From assembly GCA_001414345.1 (NCBI GenBank), contig LLCB01000053.1, forward strand, positions 173,504 to 237,503: a stretch of DNA of 64,000 nucleotides. Direction: 5' to 3'. The translations under genes were made by a program, and so were the position numbers. The notes below the pieces were generated by a model. That model worked only from the letters and a program-made list of their open reading frames with translations, was not told the origin of the DNA and made no database searches. The DNA is from Hymenoscyphus infarciens. Taxonomy: Eukaryota > Ascomycota > Leotiomycetes > Helotiales > Helotiaceae. Within the stretch, counting starts at the first letter, position 1. Each line of letters begins with the position of its first letter. Positions 1 to 12,273 of this stretch are shown here, one piece after another.

Positions 1-2165
1 AAAGTAAGAATCTTCTTAATAGAGTAAAGAAGGAGCTATTTATTATTAAAATCTCTATCTTTAAGCTTATACTTAATATTAGTTAAGATATAAAGTATAA
101 TAAGGTTAGCTACTTTAATAAGTTATACTTATTTAGTCTTATGTTTTATAAGCTTTTCCTTTCTAGGTTCGGTCTTCTTTTCGTTATTAGAAGGTTAAGC
201 TATAAGGTGCTATTCTATAATAATTTCCTATAGCTTATTTTAACAAAGTAAGACGTAGATATTAATTATCTATTTATTAAAGTTCTTCTTTATAAGTAAG
301 GGAATACTAGTACTAGGCTTAGGCTCTTTATTCGAGTCTATTATTATAGTAGATTAAGTAAATCGTTATTTTTATAAAGCAGGTAAATCGATTACTTCTT
401 TAAGAGTAGAGTAGATTCGTACTATTAAGCGAAGGAAGCTTAAAGTCTTAAGGTCTATAAGAGCGTATATAGCTCTAGTAGATACGTAGAACCGAGTATA
501 TTACTACTATATTATAAATATAGAAATATATAATAAGCTTAATAATTAAAGAGCTATCTAGACTAGCTTCTTATAGCTAAAAGGTACGCTACTAAGCGAG
601 TAGACATATAACTAGCATATAAGAGGCTATTCACTCTTATAATAATTACTAAAAATACTAGCTAGTATCTCTTTTATAGATAGTCTACTACTAGTATACT
701 TAAGAGAAAAGTATATTAAGTATACTAGAAAGACTAGATATACTAATAATATCTCTAGTTTCTAAAGGTTTCTTAGAATATATATAATAGATAGATTAGA
801 ATAATTTAATAAAGTTACTTAAATTATAAGAAAAAGATTATTTATTTACTAATAATTTCTTACTTTAGATCTACTTTTAATAATTTACTAGTTATCTTCT
901 AATAGAAATACTAAATACTACTACTTTTAAAGGTAATAGAACTACTCTTCTTTCTCTACTAGATTTATATTTCTTTTAGTATTCTTTTACTTAGTATTAA
1001 AACTAGTATTTAATAAGTAAATATTAAAAAGAGAGATAATTCTATTAAAAAGAATAAAAATAGTAATATTTATAATATAGTTTCTTAAAATCGAAGTATT
1101 TCTATTAATTACTAATAGAGTAAATATAAACGTTTATTTTACTTTTCTTAATAGTATAAGTATAATATAAGAAATATCTCTCTCTTTTTACTATATAATA
1201 ACTATTTTATTAAATAAGAAGTGTAATAGTCTAGAAGCTTTATTAAGTAATTAAAATCTACGTCTATTATAGCTTTTAAGTCTATAAAGTAGATATTACA
1301 TAGTAAGAAGAATATTAGTTTTCTAAAAACAATCTTTCTCAAAGATTAGTATACGTACTACTCTCGGAGAGAGATTCTTCGCTTTTGTTACTACTAGCTC
1401 TATGAAAGCAAAGCGCTCTCTCTATTATAAGTATTCTATACTACACGGAATATAGTCTAATCGAGGCTCTTATTAGAGAGTTTATAAGAAAGTTATAAAG
1501 AAGTTATAAGAAAGTTTATTATTAAAAAGTAATAATATTCTATAAGAGTAAAGAGCCTATAATTAATAAAGCTTAGACTTTTATAAGGTATTTTAAAATA
1601 AGAATTATTTTAATTTTTAAATTCTACGCTTTCGCTTACTCTCGCTCTCTCTACCTCTTCTCTTTTTAAAGTAGATAGATTCTTCTAAGTTACTTTAAAG
1701 ATAAGGAATTTAGAAGCTTCTCTATAGACGCGTATATATATATAAGCGTGTAAGTAGTAAACTTTACCTAAAACGTCTAATTTTATTACTTATTCTTTTA
1801 AAAAAAGCGATTTTATAGAAGTAGAGGAATAGCGAAAAAAAAAAGAGAGTAATTAGATAATCGTATAATATAAGGCTATTTCTAAATACTAAGAGTACTA
1901 ACTATTTCTTAAAAGAGAATACGTAACTTTTATAGCCTCTTAAAGTACTTAAAACTATAAAGCTAGCGTCTATAGTACTCACTTCTCTTAGAAAGTGTTC
2001 GAGTACTATTCTCTAATTCTACTTTTTAATCCTAGCTAGCTTACTTATAAGAATAAAAACCCTTATTAGAGTATACTAGACATACCGAGAGAGTGTTCTA
2101 GATACTTATCTTACTTTCGTAGAGTAGTGCTAATTTTGATTTTTTTAGACGTATACACATTTATA
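1..2165. repeat. AT-rich, RIP-like degenerate block (transposon relic)
   Basis: This stretch is strongly AT-rich, dominated by TA, TTA and TAA words, and full of stops in all six frames. No ORF of 60 codons occurs before the Dicer gene. The composition changes abruptly near 2165 to ordinary gene-type sequence. This is the usual look of a repeat mutated by RIP (C to T, mainly at CpA) in Pezizomycotina. I could not recognise the parent element or see its termini; it continues off the left edge of the window. Confidence 0.75.
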
Positions 2166-2294
2166 TTCCTAGTTTTTGCTCACTAATAGTCTTCCTGGTA
2201 GGTAACGCTTGGAGGTATAGCTTAACCTGACTAACCACCAAAAAAAAAAAATACGAACTGACAAACCAAAACCCCTGACCAAAACTTTTCGTGC

Positions 2295-5200
2295 TTACTC
2301 CTCCATAACATCCTCCTTCCCAATCTCAAGCTCAATCTTAGCACTTGCCACCTCAGCGACCTGTTCACCACCCTCCTCTATCACAATATCACGCGTCGCA
2401 TCACGTCTCGTATGCTCGGTACTGGCGTCCTTCCTCTTCCTCTCCAACCTCTTTCTCTCCTCCAGAATTGTAATCGCTAAATCAGCAGCTCCGAATTCTG
2501 CTTCCCTCCTATCGAGTCCACCATGATAAGTAGCGATTCTCTCGCCTCCTACTTCGACGGAACAGCTTGTGTGGCCTTCAATCCCATCTTCATAACTAAA
2601 ACTTTCTCCTCGTAATTTCTCCTCACTATCAACCTCCGCGTCCACATGCGCACCCGCGTTCTTGAAAACTTTATAATCAACCCTCTCACTCCCCGCCAAA
2701 ATCCCCAACTCATTCTTCGGACTCAAAAGCATAGTCCCCAGCTTCCTCCCTCCCTTCTCATCACTCATCACCGTCTCCAAAATCTCCCTCAAATACCCCA
2801 CGATCCCCAGCTTTCCAAGGAATAACTTCGATGCATCCATCGCGCCGGAATCAACCCATAAACCACCTAAAAGACTCTCCACAACATCAGAGTAAAACTT
2901 CTTCGCCCCAAGTCTTGCAAGTAATGTCCATGGATATCTCTCCCCCTTCTCTATTGCTTCCCAGATTTTCGGTTTGAGGATTTGGTAGCGAGATTCTGTG
3001 GTTTTCATCGTACCGGCCATTTCAGGACCGGAAAAGCGGAGGAATTTCCAGAGTGGAATGCTGGTTTCTTCATAGATTGGGGTGAGGGTCTTTGGATCTA
3101 AGGAGGCGGTAGTAGTGGCGTAGGAGAGTTGCATACAGCACCATGCCAAGAAATCCGCGTTCCCCATCGCACTTTGTAGATCGTGCATTTGGAAATGTGT
3201 AAGGTTGTAATCATACATTTCCGATACCAGGAGATGGTCGAGGATCGCGTCTCCGAGGAACTCTAAGCGTTCGAAGGAGTGGGTGTTCGTTCCGACGGCG
3301 TTTTGGGTGGAGAATGAGGCGTGGGTTATTGCTTCACAGAGGATACCTGGTTTTTGAAATTTGTAACCTAGGAGTTCTTGCAGTGGTAAAAGGGTTGTTG
3401 GGAGAGTGGTCGTGGGGACGAGGTCGAATAGTGTTTGTCGACGAGTTTCGAGGGGTGTCCAGGTTAGTTCTGGGAGAAAGATCTGCATGCATTTCAAGGC
3501 GGAGGGGAGACCGCCGTCGAGCATTGAGGCGCCGATTAGGGCTTCTACGCAATCTGCTAGGACTTTTGTGCTTAGTTCTCTTTTGGCTCCTTCGAATTCT
3601 TCAGTGGCAAGTAGATCTTCGACGTAGGGAGGTCGCCAATGGTGTCCAGATGCGTTTGAGGTGATGATGAATTTCGCAAGACCGAGATCCATTGCTGAAC
3701 GAGAGAGACGCGAATTAGCTACCAATCTATCTTTCTTTCCAGATAGGTAACCTTCTGGCCATAATGGATACTCGGCCATGAGTTGAATCGAACTACAGAG
3801 CTTGAGAAGTGAGTCGCCGAGAAATTCAAAACGCTCATAGTTCTGGAGGACTCCCGAGCTGGGAGCTGAAAGGGCAATCGTGACAAGAGAGAGATTCTTG
3901 ATTTGAACAGGTGCGAGGATTGTCGAGCTCAAGCTCTGTGCGATGAGAGAGAAGGACAGTTGATGCAAGATTGAAGGAACGAAAAGTCCAAACTGGACGT
4001 AGCGAAACGGCAAGTCCTCAACTATACAGCGACCGGCTGGTATCACCGAAGAGTGTGGTTTCTTGGTGACTTCTCCATCCTTTTTGCGAAGGAAGCGTAG
4101 AACACCGAGTGAAGTTCTTGGCAGACGAGTGACAGATAGATGTGGCACGTCAGGAGCGTCTTCATAATCCGTATATGGCTGCTGAACGTCTTCTATCGGT
4201 GGTTTATTTGGTTCAAACGACTTGACGACGTATTTGATGTTTGGTTCCGAATTGTCTGAGACTAGCCCGAATTGTGCGGGGTCCAGGGGAAGGCGATGTT
4301 TTCCAGTTATGCTTATTTTTTCGCTCGTAAGTTGATCGACACTTGTGGACTCTGCTGTTGAAAACAACAATGGTAATTGTTTTTTCTCAATAGCAAACCG
4401 GTGTCCAAACGCAGCATTAAGCAATGCCCAGCTTTCATGCTCTGCCTTTTGCTTATTACCAGGAAGCCAGGTCCCTTTAACTTCCACAGTAAATTCGGTT
4501 TTGTTATCCCAAAACAATTTGAACTGTTCAACCAGAGGAAGTGGAACTGGACTAAGAAGAAGCATTTCAAATGCATCGCCACCGGCTGTCGATATAGTCA
4601 AACTCGTACAACTGACTTGATCTGCAGCTTTCCACAGTCTTGCGAGCTCACGCCATGGACTGATTTGCGCCTCGACTGACACGGTTGACGCCCGAGTTTC
4701 GACTCTAGTGGTCAAGAGATCACCCACATCAAGACCATGTCTAAAGAGCGGCAACAAATGGTCATTGACAAGACCTTTCCGGTAAAGAGCAACATATGCC
4801 TCAAAAGCGACATCTTTGATAGCATTCCTCTCGCTTATCCACGACTTTTGACTGTTTGCGAAACGCACGGAAACATCAACGGACAGTGGCAAAATGACTT
4901 TTGCACGAACAGAGTTTGACCCAGTATCCTCGCAAATAAATTCTGGTCTCCGGTCGAGGTATTGATTGGCAGGTAATGTCGCGCAGAAATGATGTAGATG
5001 AGAGACAGCATTGTCAAGATCCAACACAGCACCTGTCTTCTCGACACGGAAGAAGCGACCATCATGTTCTTCGGAGTCTTCAATTGCTCTGAATTCTTGG
5101 AAGATACGCATGTCGTTTTCGTAAATCTCTCTCATGTTTTCCTCCAATTGCTGCCATTCTGTTACGTTTTTCTTCCTCTCTGAGCTGTCATCTTCGAGGA

Positions 5201-7590
5201 GAAGAATCAGTTTGGAATTCTCTTTGCGGGCTCGGCCTCTTCTTTGCACGAAGGATTTCAAGTTGGCGGGTTTTTGGAAGCATATCACGATATTGCATTC
5301 CGGGACGTCGATTCCTTCCTATAGGTTTGAGACTTCATGTTAGTTTGAACTCCCAGGAATGGGGACACTCTGGGGCCTGACGAAAAGTGGCCCGTGATGG
5401 GCAATAAAAACGGCAGCGAATAGCTTTCGCTGATTCAACTGCCAGTGCTAATTGAAAATATTATCCCAAAGTTAACCCAGACTCTTGGAACAATCAAATT
5501 CAATTGTTTCAGAATATCTCGGTCAATACTTTGAAGCGTGCTGTAAAGGTAGAACAACAATAGGTGTTTTCTACCAGGGGGTGGATTGATTTGGGTTATC
5601 GTCGAAGATATACTTCCAAAACATCCGGAAGAAGGAGCAGTGTTCCACTAGCTGAGCTGGGTTTACCCAGATTGAACAAGCCCCGTAACGCATTTCTTCT
5701 CTAGGCGATTGTACACAATATACGTGCGGGAACTTGTATTATATCCACGCTGATCGGCGACCAGTAGAAATGGATTACTATGCAAAAGCATGGGAGATGA
5801 CTTTGAGAAGTTGTTTGACTTACCTCAAGTACGCTTGTTGCGATGACCAGATTGAGCTTTCCCGCTCTGAAATCAGTGAGTGTATCATTTTGGGACTCGG
5901 CTCCCATGAATTCTCCAATATTGCGCCCTCTCTTGGTATGAGTCGATGTGCCAACCATTGTACCTATTTTGAATCGGTCTCGGGTCTCAGGGTGGATAGA
6001 CAAAATATGGGCAAGCACAGAGACCACGGCTCTTTCTTGGACAAATACAATGCCACGAAATGAAGTGTGCTCTCGCAGTAAGACGTCCATTAGCTTTTGG
6101 ACTTTGTCGGATATTGTCGGGGCAGTGTTTGAGGATTCGACTAGAGATTTCTCGATGACCTCAACCTTCCCAAGAGCCTTTGAAATATGACGTTTCTCTG
6201 CTGCTGTAACATCCCATTCAGAATCCCAAGAAATGCCATCTTGATTAGGATCACTTGCAAATTTACTGACAACTTCCGACACGTAGTAGTCGGCTGATGA
6301 AGTCCCTAGCTCTTCATAAACTTTCAAGGCTGTGGAGAAGAAAGATTTCATCTGAATAGAACACCAAGTCTTATGGTTCATGTAAACTTTGGCAAGTGCT
6401 CGTTGTCCTTTCTCAGAAGTGTCCTTCCGCAATTTTATTACAAATGGATCTTCGTTGAGATTGAGGTTTCCATATGCTTTCCCTAGGCTGCTTACCGATT
6501 GAGTGCAACCTGGGACCTCTCCTGCAGTAGATTGACTTCGGAAACGCACTTCGACTAATTGCGGACGCTTGACGTGCTGTATTAAATCAGAGCGATGATG
6601 TTTTGGAGTTCTGCATATCGAATCCAAGGTCTTTTCGATATTCTCAACAGACTTTGGGTCAGACCTCATAACGGGAGAGGCAGTTAGGCCTAGGATATGA
6701 GGAATTCCCTGGCTCTCGGCTTTTTGCGTGTGATAGAAGGTCTGCATAATTTTGGAGCCGGGGTGCTTTCCAACGCAATTGTGGGCTTATATAATTTTAG
6801 TAGGAAAAATTCAGGAGAGAGAAATGGACGGGAATGAACTTACCTTCGTCGAAAACAACCAAGCCTAATGACCCCATCTTAACAAACCCATGTGTCAGTG
6901 CATCAAGTAGGATCTGATATGTTGAAACAACAATTTTGATATTCAACAGCACAGCATCCCACATGAACTTTTCTGTCCAACGATCAACACCATCCGCCCC
7001 ACTGAGGATCTTAACTTCCACCACACTGATTTGCGATTTGATGACTTCGTATTGCTGCTCGCAGAGAGACACAGTTGGAGCCAAGAACCAGATGAACTTT
7101 GAACGTCAGTAAGTCGGTACGTCAAGTTTTCCCAATTCGGAATACGCACCTGATGTGAAGGCATTCGCTCAAGCTCATGTACCATTCTCATAACGGATCT
7201 GTGAGGAAGGGGTCAGTTCTAACTTCGTATTACCGGGAAAGTATATCGGCTGAAGAAAAGAGGGAAGTGGGAAAGAGAAAGTTGCCTGGACTCCGACCGG
7301 TAATGATCGAAGTAAAGCATACGGGAACGTTCTCTGGATTTAGGTACTGGAGCAAGGCTGGAAAGATGAATTTACACATGTGTTTTTCCACTACCAGTGT
7401 CCATCTAAATATCGACCAAGCAGTCAGCTCTCGAAATTATGAAGAAAATGTAGTCATGACTTACTGCAACAATAATATTCCTCTTGAGGCTCTCTTCCAT
7501 CATCTCCCTCTGATAAGGTCTTGCTTTGATTTCAAACACACCAGGTATGGCCGTAGCCTCGCCATTTTCGGATTCTGATGGTTCCCCCAT
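2295..7590 (-). CDS. dcl2: Dicer-like protein 2 (RNase III helicase)
   Basis: This is an RNA-interference endonuclease that cuts double-stranded RNA into small RNAs; in fungi DCL2 acts in antiviral and transposon silencing. Six exons are inferred: 7465-7590, 7376-7404, 7150-7198, 6844-7096, 5824-6785 and 2295-5318, giving about 1480 aa, the usual size. Domains in order are: Walker A MDTGSGKT (about residue 43), encoded by a 29-nt micro-exon; DEAH box (VFDEAHNC) split by an intron; helicase motif VI (QRRGRAR, about 490); Dicer dimerisation domain (about 580); RNase IIIa with ERFEFLGDS (about 967) and CVEALIGA; RNase IIIb with ERLEFLGDA (about 1155) and VVESLLGG; and a dsRNA-binding-like C-terminus. 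No PAZ domain was recognised. All expected acidic RNase III residues are present, so it looks intact. The ATG at 7590 is preferred because homology starts just after it; an in-frame ATG at 7722 is possible. It lies next to a RIP-like block. Confidence 0.93.
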
Positions 7591-8032
7591 GACACGCAAT
7601 TTGTACACAATTCTCAAAAGACAACGAGTTGGAGATCGTGGATGATATCTTGGACTTGGACTCGGGCTTGCTTGTGAAGGAAAGAGGAGGAAGGAAGGGA
7701 GGGAGGAAGAAGGCAAGCGCAATGCACGTTGGTACGACTATGCAGCAACGGAACGAAGCATATCAACAACACCGCATCATTATGATTGGTCAACGCAAAA
7801 AAGCACGAAGAGAAGCAAAAACCACCTGCACCCAGCGATATCTTGAGAAACAAGATATCGTAGAAGAACTGTGAGCAGACTATGAAGGCTCGTCCCGTGG
7901 TGGGAATCGGGTGAATTGCGGCATCTTGGCTCACACCTTGGCTAAGGTCCTCAAGTACCTTTCATCCTCTGCTCAAGTATCATCCACACAACACCTCAAC
8001 ATTAATAACTAACTCCACAACAGTAAAGAATC
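7591..8032. promoter_or_regulatory. Divergent intergenic region dcl2 / phosphodiesterase
   Basis: This 442-bp spacer lies between two divergent starts and should hold both promoters and 5' leaders. It contains a purine-rich tract near 7680-7715. I see no clear TATA box or other recognisable site. Confidence 0.5.
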
Positions 8033-9529
8033 ATGCCACCTAAACCACCTTTAACACATTTCCTTTGCCTTCCTCTTCATACTCCATCCTCACACGGTCC
8101 TCTCTCTAAGTCTCTCGCCACCTTCCTTTCGAAAACGGCACATGCTCGCACTCCAGAAAATCCGGATGGTATTCCGGAAGGAGCTGTGAGACCTGTTGGG
8201 ACTGTATGTGATGTTCATTTATATTTCGAGATTCTTGTTGTTAATTTCTCGAGGGCCTTCATGCAGACGTTGCCAATTGCTTAGCCCCCATTTAATAATA
8301 TCATGAGTCTCTATTTTCTTCAGAGAAGAAGAGAAAGACAGTTATCCGATTTATCACATTCGAAATGACATCTCTTTTTGCGGCGACCTCGTCTCGGAGA
8401 ACTTTCAAGACCTCTTGTCGATTGAGTAACATCATATAATCCAAATGCAATTTGCATTACTACAATTTCGGTTGCAGTGTATCTTCAATGTTCCACCTTC
8501 AATCTCATAACTTCAGGGACAAGTGTCAATGGAGTACAAAACTCCATTAGAAGCGGGCAGCCGATTAAAAAGAGTATCTCGCTAATATTCTATTCACACA
8601 AACAGCTACACTTGACCCTCGGCGTCATGTCCCTAACAACACCAGAACGCGTTGATAGTGCTCTCAATCTTCTCAAATCCCTCCCGATATCGAGTTTACT
8701 ATCCACTTCTCGATCAGAAAACCCAAACGCCACCAGGCCCGAAATCTCGGGAACGCCAAAAACACCAGAAATTGCCAACGATGCACTTTCTTATCTGGAA
8801 CAAGTTAAGACTCAATTTGCCGATCAGCCATGGGTTTACAATAATTTCCTGGATATCACGAAAGATTACAAAGATTTAGAGTAATTTCCCCAAACAAAAA
8901 ATGGTACCAGATGACCGCTGACAAAAGTTTCCAGCAAAGAGATTTTTGTAGGGGAAGTATTAGATCGTGTGTTCGAACTGTTCGCAGATTATCCGTATCT
9001 TCTCCAAGGATTCGACACTTTTCTACCTCCTGGACATGGCATGAAAGACAAACCCGAACACGACCTCACCAAAAGAAAACGAGAGCCTTCACCACTAACC
9101 ATAACCCTCCATGGGCTTCACACGACTTCCGCCGATCCCACAAAAACAACTGTTCTTTACACCCCACCTGTCTCATTCCCAGGGTTGAAGACATTCTGCC
9201 ACAAACTCCGCACCCCCTTCCTCGAAGCCGGATTGATGATCCCAGATTCAAGACCTCTTCTCTTACACGCCACAATCGTGAATACCATCTACGTTTCTTC
9301 GAAGAGCAAAGCGGGTTCCTCGAAAGGAGGGGGGAAAGGAGGATATGATCGAAAACAAGGGAAAGTAACGATTGATGCCACTGAATTACTAGATGAATAT
9401 GAGGATTTCACGTGGGTGGAGGATATGAGGGTGGAAATGGTGGCGATCTGTAAGATGGGCGCGAGAAAAGTCGAGGATGAAAGTGTTGGACAGGCGTATG
9501 AACAAGTGGCATGGGTAGAGATGCCTTGA
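8033..9529 (+). CDS. ASCC1/AKAP7-type 2H phosphodiesterase with an internal Sin3-like PAH domain
   Basis: Exons are 8033-8203, 8606-8880 and 8935-9529, giving 346 aa. The outer parts form an AKAP7/ASCC1-like 2',5'-RNA-ligase-fold (2H phosphodiesterase) protein: N-terminal THFLCLPL, first catalytic motif HLT at H59-T61, and second motif HAT at H260-T262 in [10 protein letters not shown]. Between the two halves, at about residues 116-185, sits a paired amphipathic helix (PAH) domain very like PAH1 of the Sin3 corepressor. Its hallmarks are [23 protein letters not shown] and [14 protein letters not shown] 54-nt intron (8881-8934) splits the PAH. Intron 1 is 402 nt, long for this locus. Both histidine motifs are intact, so the enzyme fold may be functional with PAH as a loop insertion. 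RNA substrate and partners are unknown. Domain calls are from motif memory; the splice joins are supported by frame and sense. Confidence 0.82.
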
Positions 9530-10184
9530 TTTTGCTCACCAGCGAAAAAAGGAAGCTTTTTCTCATGGTCCAGTACTCCATTGCTTTTTGGCAAGCTGTA
9601 ATGCCATCCAAGTAACCTCATTATGGAATCAGGCTAGAACATGATGGGGTCTGCCAAGATGAGGCGAATAAGCCACAGATCCTTTAGGCTCACAGTTATC
9701 TGTCGAGTGAAAGAAAAATGCCTTCCTCTAAGGCTCTCACTTACCATCCCGAGCCGTGGAGCCCTTCTTTAAAATCTTTAATCAAATCAGCTGCGACTTG
9801 GCTTACCTTATTGATTGATACTCCACATAATTTAAAGGTAAGCTTATCCTAGCGGAATATTGCTTCGGGTACCACCTCACCACAACACTATTCTTCCCCA
9901 AAATCTTCGGTGAGAAAGGCCCCTTAATCTATAAAGTAAGCTTATATTTGATAAGGGTGTGCTGATTAGATGCACAAGGAAATGTTGTAACCACAAATGT
10001 AACGAGAGTTACATGTACTCTCTCGTATTCGAAGGATGCACAGTAAGCCACTCGGCTATCAACATCAAGACTAGTACTATAGACGAGATATAAAGCCTCC
10101 TCCATTCTAACATCAATCCCAATTCCCTAAGAAGCAATTTTCTGCAAGCTGTTCATCGTTCACACGGAATTTTCGAAAGGCAAA
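9530..10184. other. Intergenic region upstream of the PL20 gene
   Basis: This 655-nt stretch has no credible ORF. It should contain the 3' end of the upstream gene and the promoter of the secreted lyase. Confidence 0.5.
10087..10094 (+). promoter_or_regulatory. Possible TATA box of the PL20 gene
   Basis: GATATAAA lies about 90 nt upstream of the lyase ATG, a plausible position for a TATA element in an inducible secreted-enzyme gene. Nothing else supports it. Confidence 0.35.
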
Positions 10185-11002
10185 ATGTATCTCCCACTCA
10201 TCCCCGCCCTCTTCGCCCTCTCGGCGCAAGCAACCCAACTCTTCAGTAACACAGGCACCATTACAGGCTGGGACGAAACCCCTGTCCCAGAACACAAAGG
10301 CACCATCCAAGAAGTAACAAATGTCGTCTACAAAGGGCCCACCGCCCTGAAAATGACCCAAACATATGATAGTTCTTACACTGGACGTTACCACTCGGAA
10401 GTGAAAAAATACAATGTGGAGAAGAGAGGGGATGAGGGCTTTTATGGATTTGCTTTCCGTCTCTCGTCTGAGTGGGATTTCCAGGGGACGCAGAGTTATG
10501 ATATCTGTAAGTTTTTGGAAAGAAGGGAAATGGGCGGAAGGGAAGGGGCTGATTGAAAATAGCACAATTCATAGCAGACTTCTCCAACACAGGCTGCGAC
10601 GACTACATGCCTTCAACCATGATCTACCTCCGCGGAAACCAACTCGCGACCCGTCGAAAATACGGAGATGTCTGCCCTAAGTCAGCCCAAAAGATCGAAC
10701 CCTTTGAGAATCTCGCTCCCGTGAGTGCCGGAGTCTGGCATCGTATCGTAGTGCAAGCACGATGGAGATCTGATAACACGGGCTTTTTGAAGCTTTGGTT
10801 TGATGGCCAGAAAGTGCTCGAGAAGTTTGATGTCGCGACGACTGTTACGGACGGGAGAGCTTTCCAGTTTAGGGTTGGACTGTATGCCAATGCTTGGTTT
10901 GATGAGAAGAGATTGGTGGGGAGTGGGGATAGACAGGTTTGGTTTGATAGTATTGCTGCCGGGAGTGAGTTTAAGGATGCAGATCCGGATCAATGGTCTT
11001 AA
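10185..11002 (+). CDS. Secreted polysaccharide lyase family 20 (glucuronan lyase)
   Basis: Exons 10185-10506 and 10563-11002 encode 253 aa, split by a 56-nt intron. Residues 1 to about 17 form a signal peptide (MYLPLIPALFALSAQATQ), so the enzyme is secreted. The mature protein matches the fungal PL20 beta-jelly-roll family, which cleaves beta-1,4-glucuronan by beta-elimination. Recognisable blocks are FYGFAFRLSSEWDF, SQFIADF, GVWHRIVVQARW, GFLKLWFDGQKV and FQFRVGLYANAWFD. The length equals the usual single-domain size and no carbohydrate-binding module is attached. The start codon directly precedes the signal peptide. A possible TATA box lies about 90 nt upstream. Family assignment is from remembered motifs. 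Confidence 0.82.
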
Positions 11003-11547
11003 ACTAAAGGGATAGAGGCGTGGGATACAATGAAGAGGGAGTACATACTGTAGACATCGGAAAATAGTTTGTTCTAGAAATTGGAGAAGTGTAAATCTGT
11101 GATAATTAGATCCTCGAAAGGGAATTTTGGTTGTTGGAAACTTGCAACGCACTGCGAAGACTGGGAGAAGAAGATAGAAACAGAAAATTTGGGCTAAAAT
11201 AACGGAGCTTTAAAAGTGTGAATTTGCGAAATATGAATGAACTTGACTGAGGGTTTCTTGGGTTGCATGGGCACCACACACCGGAAATAGTCTGTTATAC
11301 TCCAGTAAGAAACCTACCCGCCAGAAATATGATGGGAGACTAGCATTCTTCTTGGTGATGCTGTATTATTGACGACTTTGGGTATTGATCAGCCGTTCAA
11401 TTTGCATCGAAGTCCACGTTCGCTGCCGGTCCGCTTTGCCTACCCTCAAGCACCAAGCGACCACTGACCCCTTTCGCAGCCCCTTATTATGACTCCATTG
11501 TGGGCTGTTCTGGCAGTCCTTCAATTCAGGCCTTCAAGGTGTGTGTT
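11003..11547. other. Convergent intergenic region PL20 / VPS29
   Basis: This 545-nt stretch between two converging genes holds their 3' regions. I see no ORF or RNA gene in it. Confidence 0.5.
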
Positions 11548-12273
11548 CATGAACTTCCAACAACCTTGGTATATGTGATCTTCTCAACATTAACACTCTC
11601 CTTTCCCTCGGCATCCTTCCTCAGCTGGTAGACATAGAGAGTCAATCCGATCCCTTGGACCTATGGCATCATTGTTAGCAGGATCGTACATTGCTTGTGC
11701 CCATGTACAGGCACTAGCATATCCCTCATGTACTCACATCCATTAAACAAAAACTTGGTACCATCTCCTCCCCTTCTGCCACCCAACCCGTTGTAAAAGC
11801 ACCCGTCGCACTTCCCGGATTGACAAAAAACTTGTTCTCATACTCAAACGCATCGAATCTATGGGTGCCGCCCCAGCATAACACATCCACATCCATCTTA
11901 TTTGCTTCTGCCAACATCAAGTCCATCTCCATCGGTGCCACCATACTGAACCCCTCTAAGAATCCTATTTTCAGGGAGCCATGTGTAACGGTTTGTTGGA
12001 GGGGTAAGGAGGTAGCGTCGGCATCGAATCGTCCTTTGACTATCTTGAGATCGGGGGAGATGGAACGGAGGTAATCGTATGTAGGCTTATCTGTTAGGTT
12101 TCCTAAACAGAGGGTTTGTCCGATTTTGCCGGGTGTGAGGAGTTTTTTAAACTATTTAAAGATGGTTAGGTACGCTTGAAGGGCTTCGGGAGAGCTGTTA
12201 CCTTTGCTGGTATATCCATAGCTCGGTCTGGGATGTGGAGGTCCCCAATGACGAGGACAAGGCGGGATGTCAT
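11548..12273 (-). CDS. vps29: Retromer subunit VPS29
   Basis: VPS29 is the metallophosphatase-fold subunit of the retromer, which returns sorting receptors from endosomes to the Golgi. Exons are 12202-12273, 11738-12151 and 11548-11660. The N-terminus LVLVIGDLHIPDRA is diagnostic (GDLHIP). It is followed by LLTPGKIGQTLCLGN, RGRFD-type and THG blocks, the VLCWGGTHRFDAFE block and the FVNPGSATGAF block. This gives about 198 aa; fungal VPS29 proteins are about 200 aa. Introns are short (50 and 77 nt). The last exon ends in the expected VEKITYTK-type tail, but by my hand count the final frame is off by one base, so the exact stop (near 11548) should be rechecked. No other damage is visible. Confidence 0.88.
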
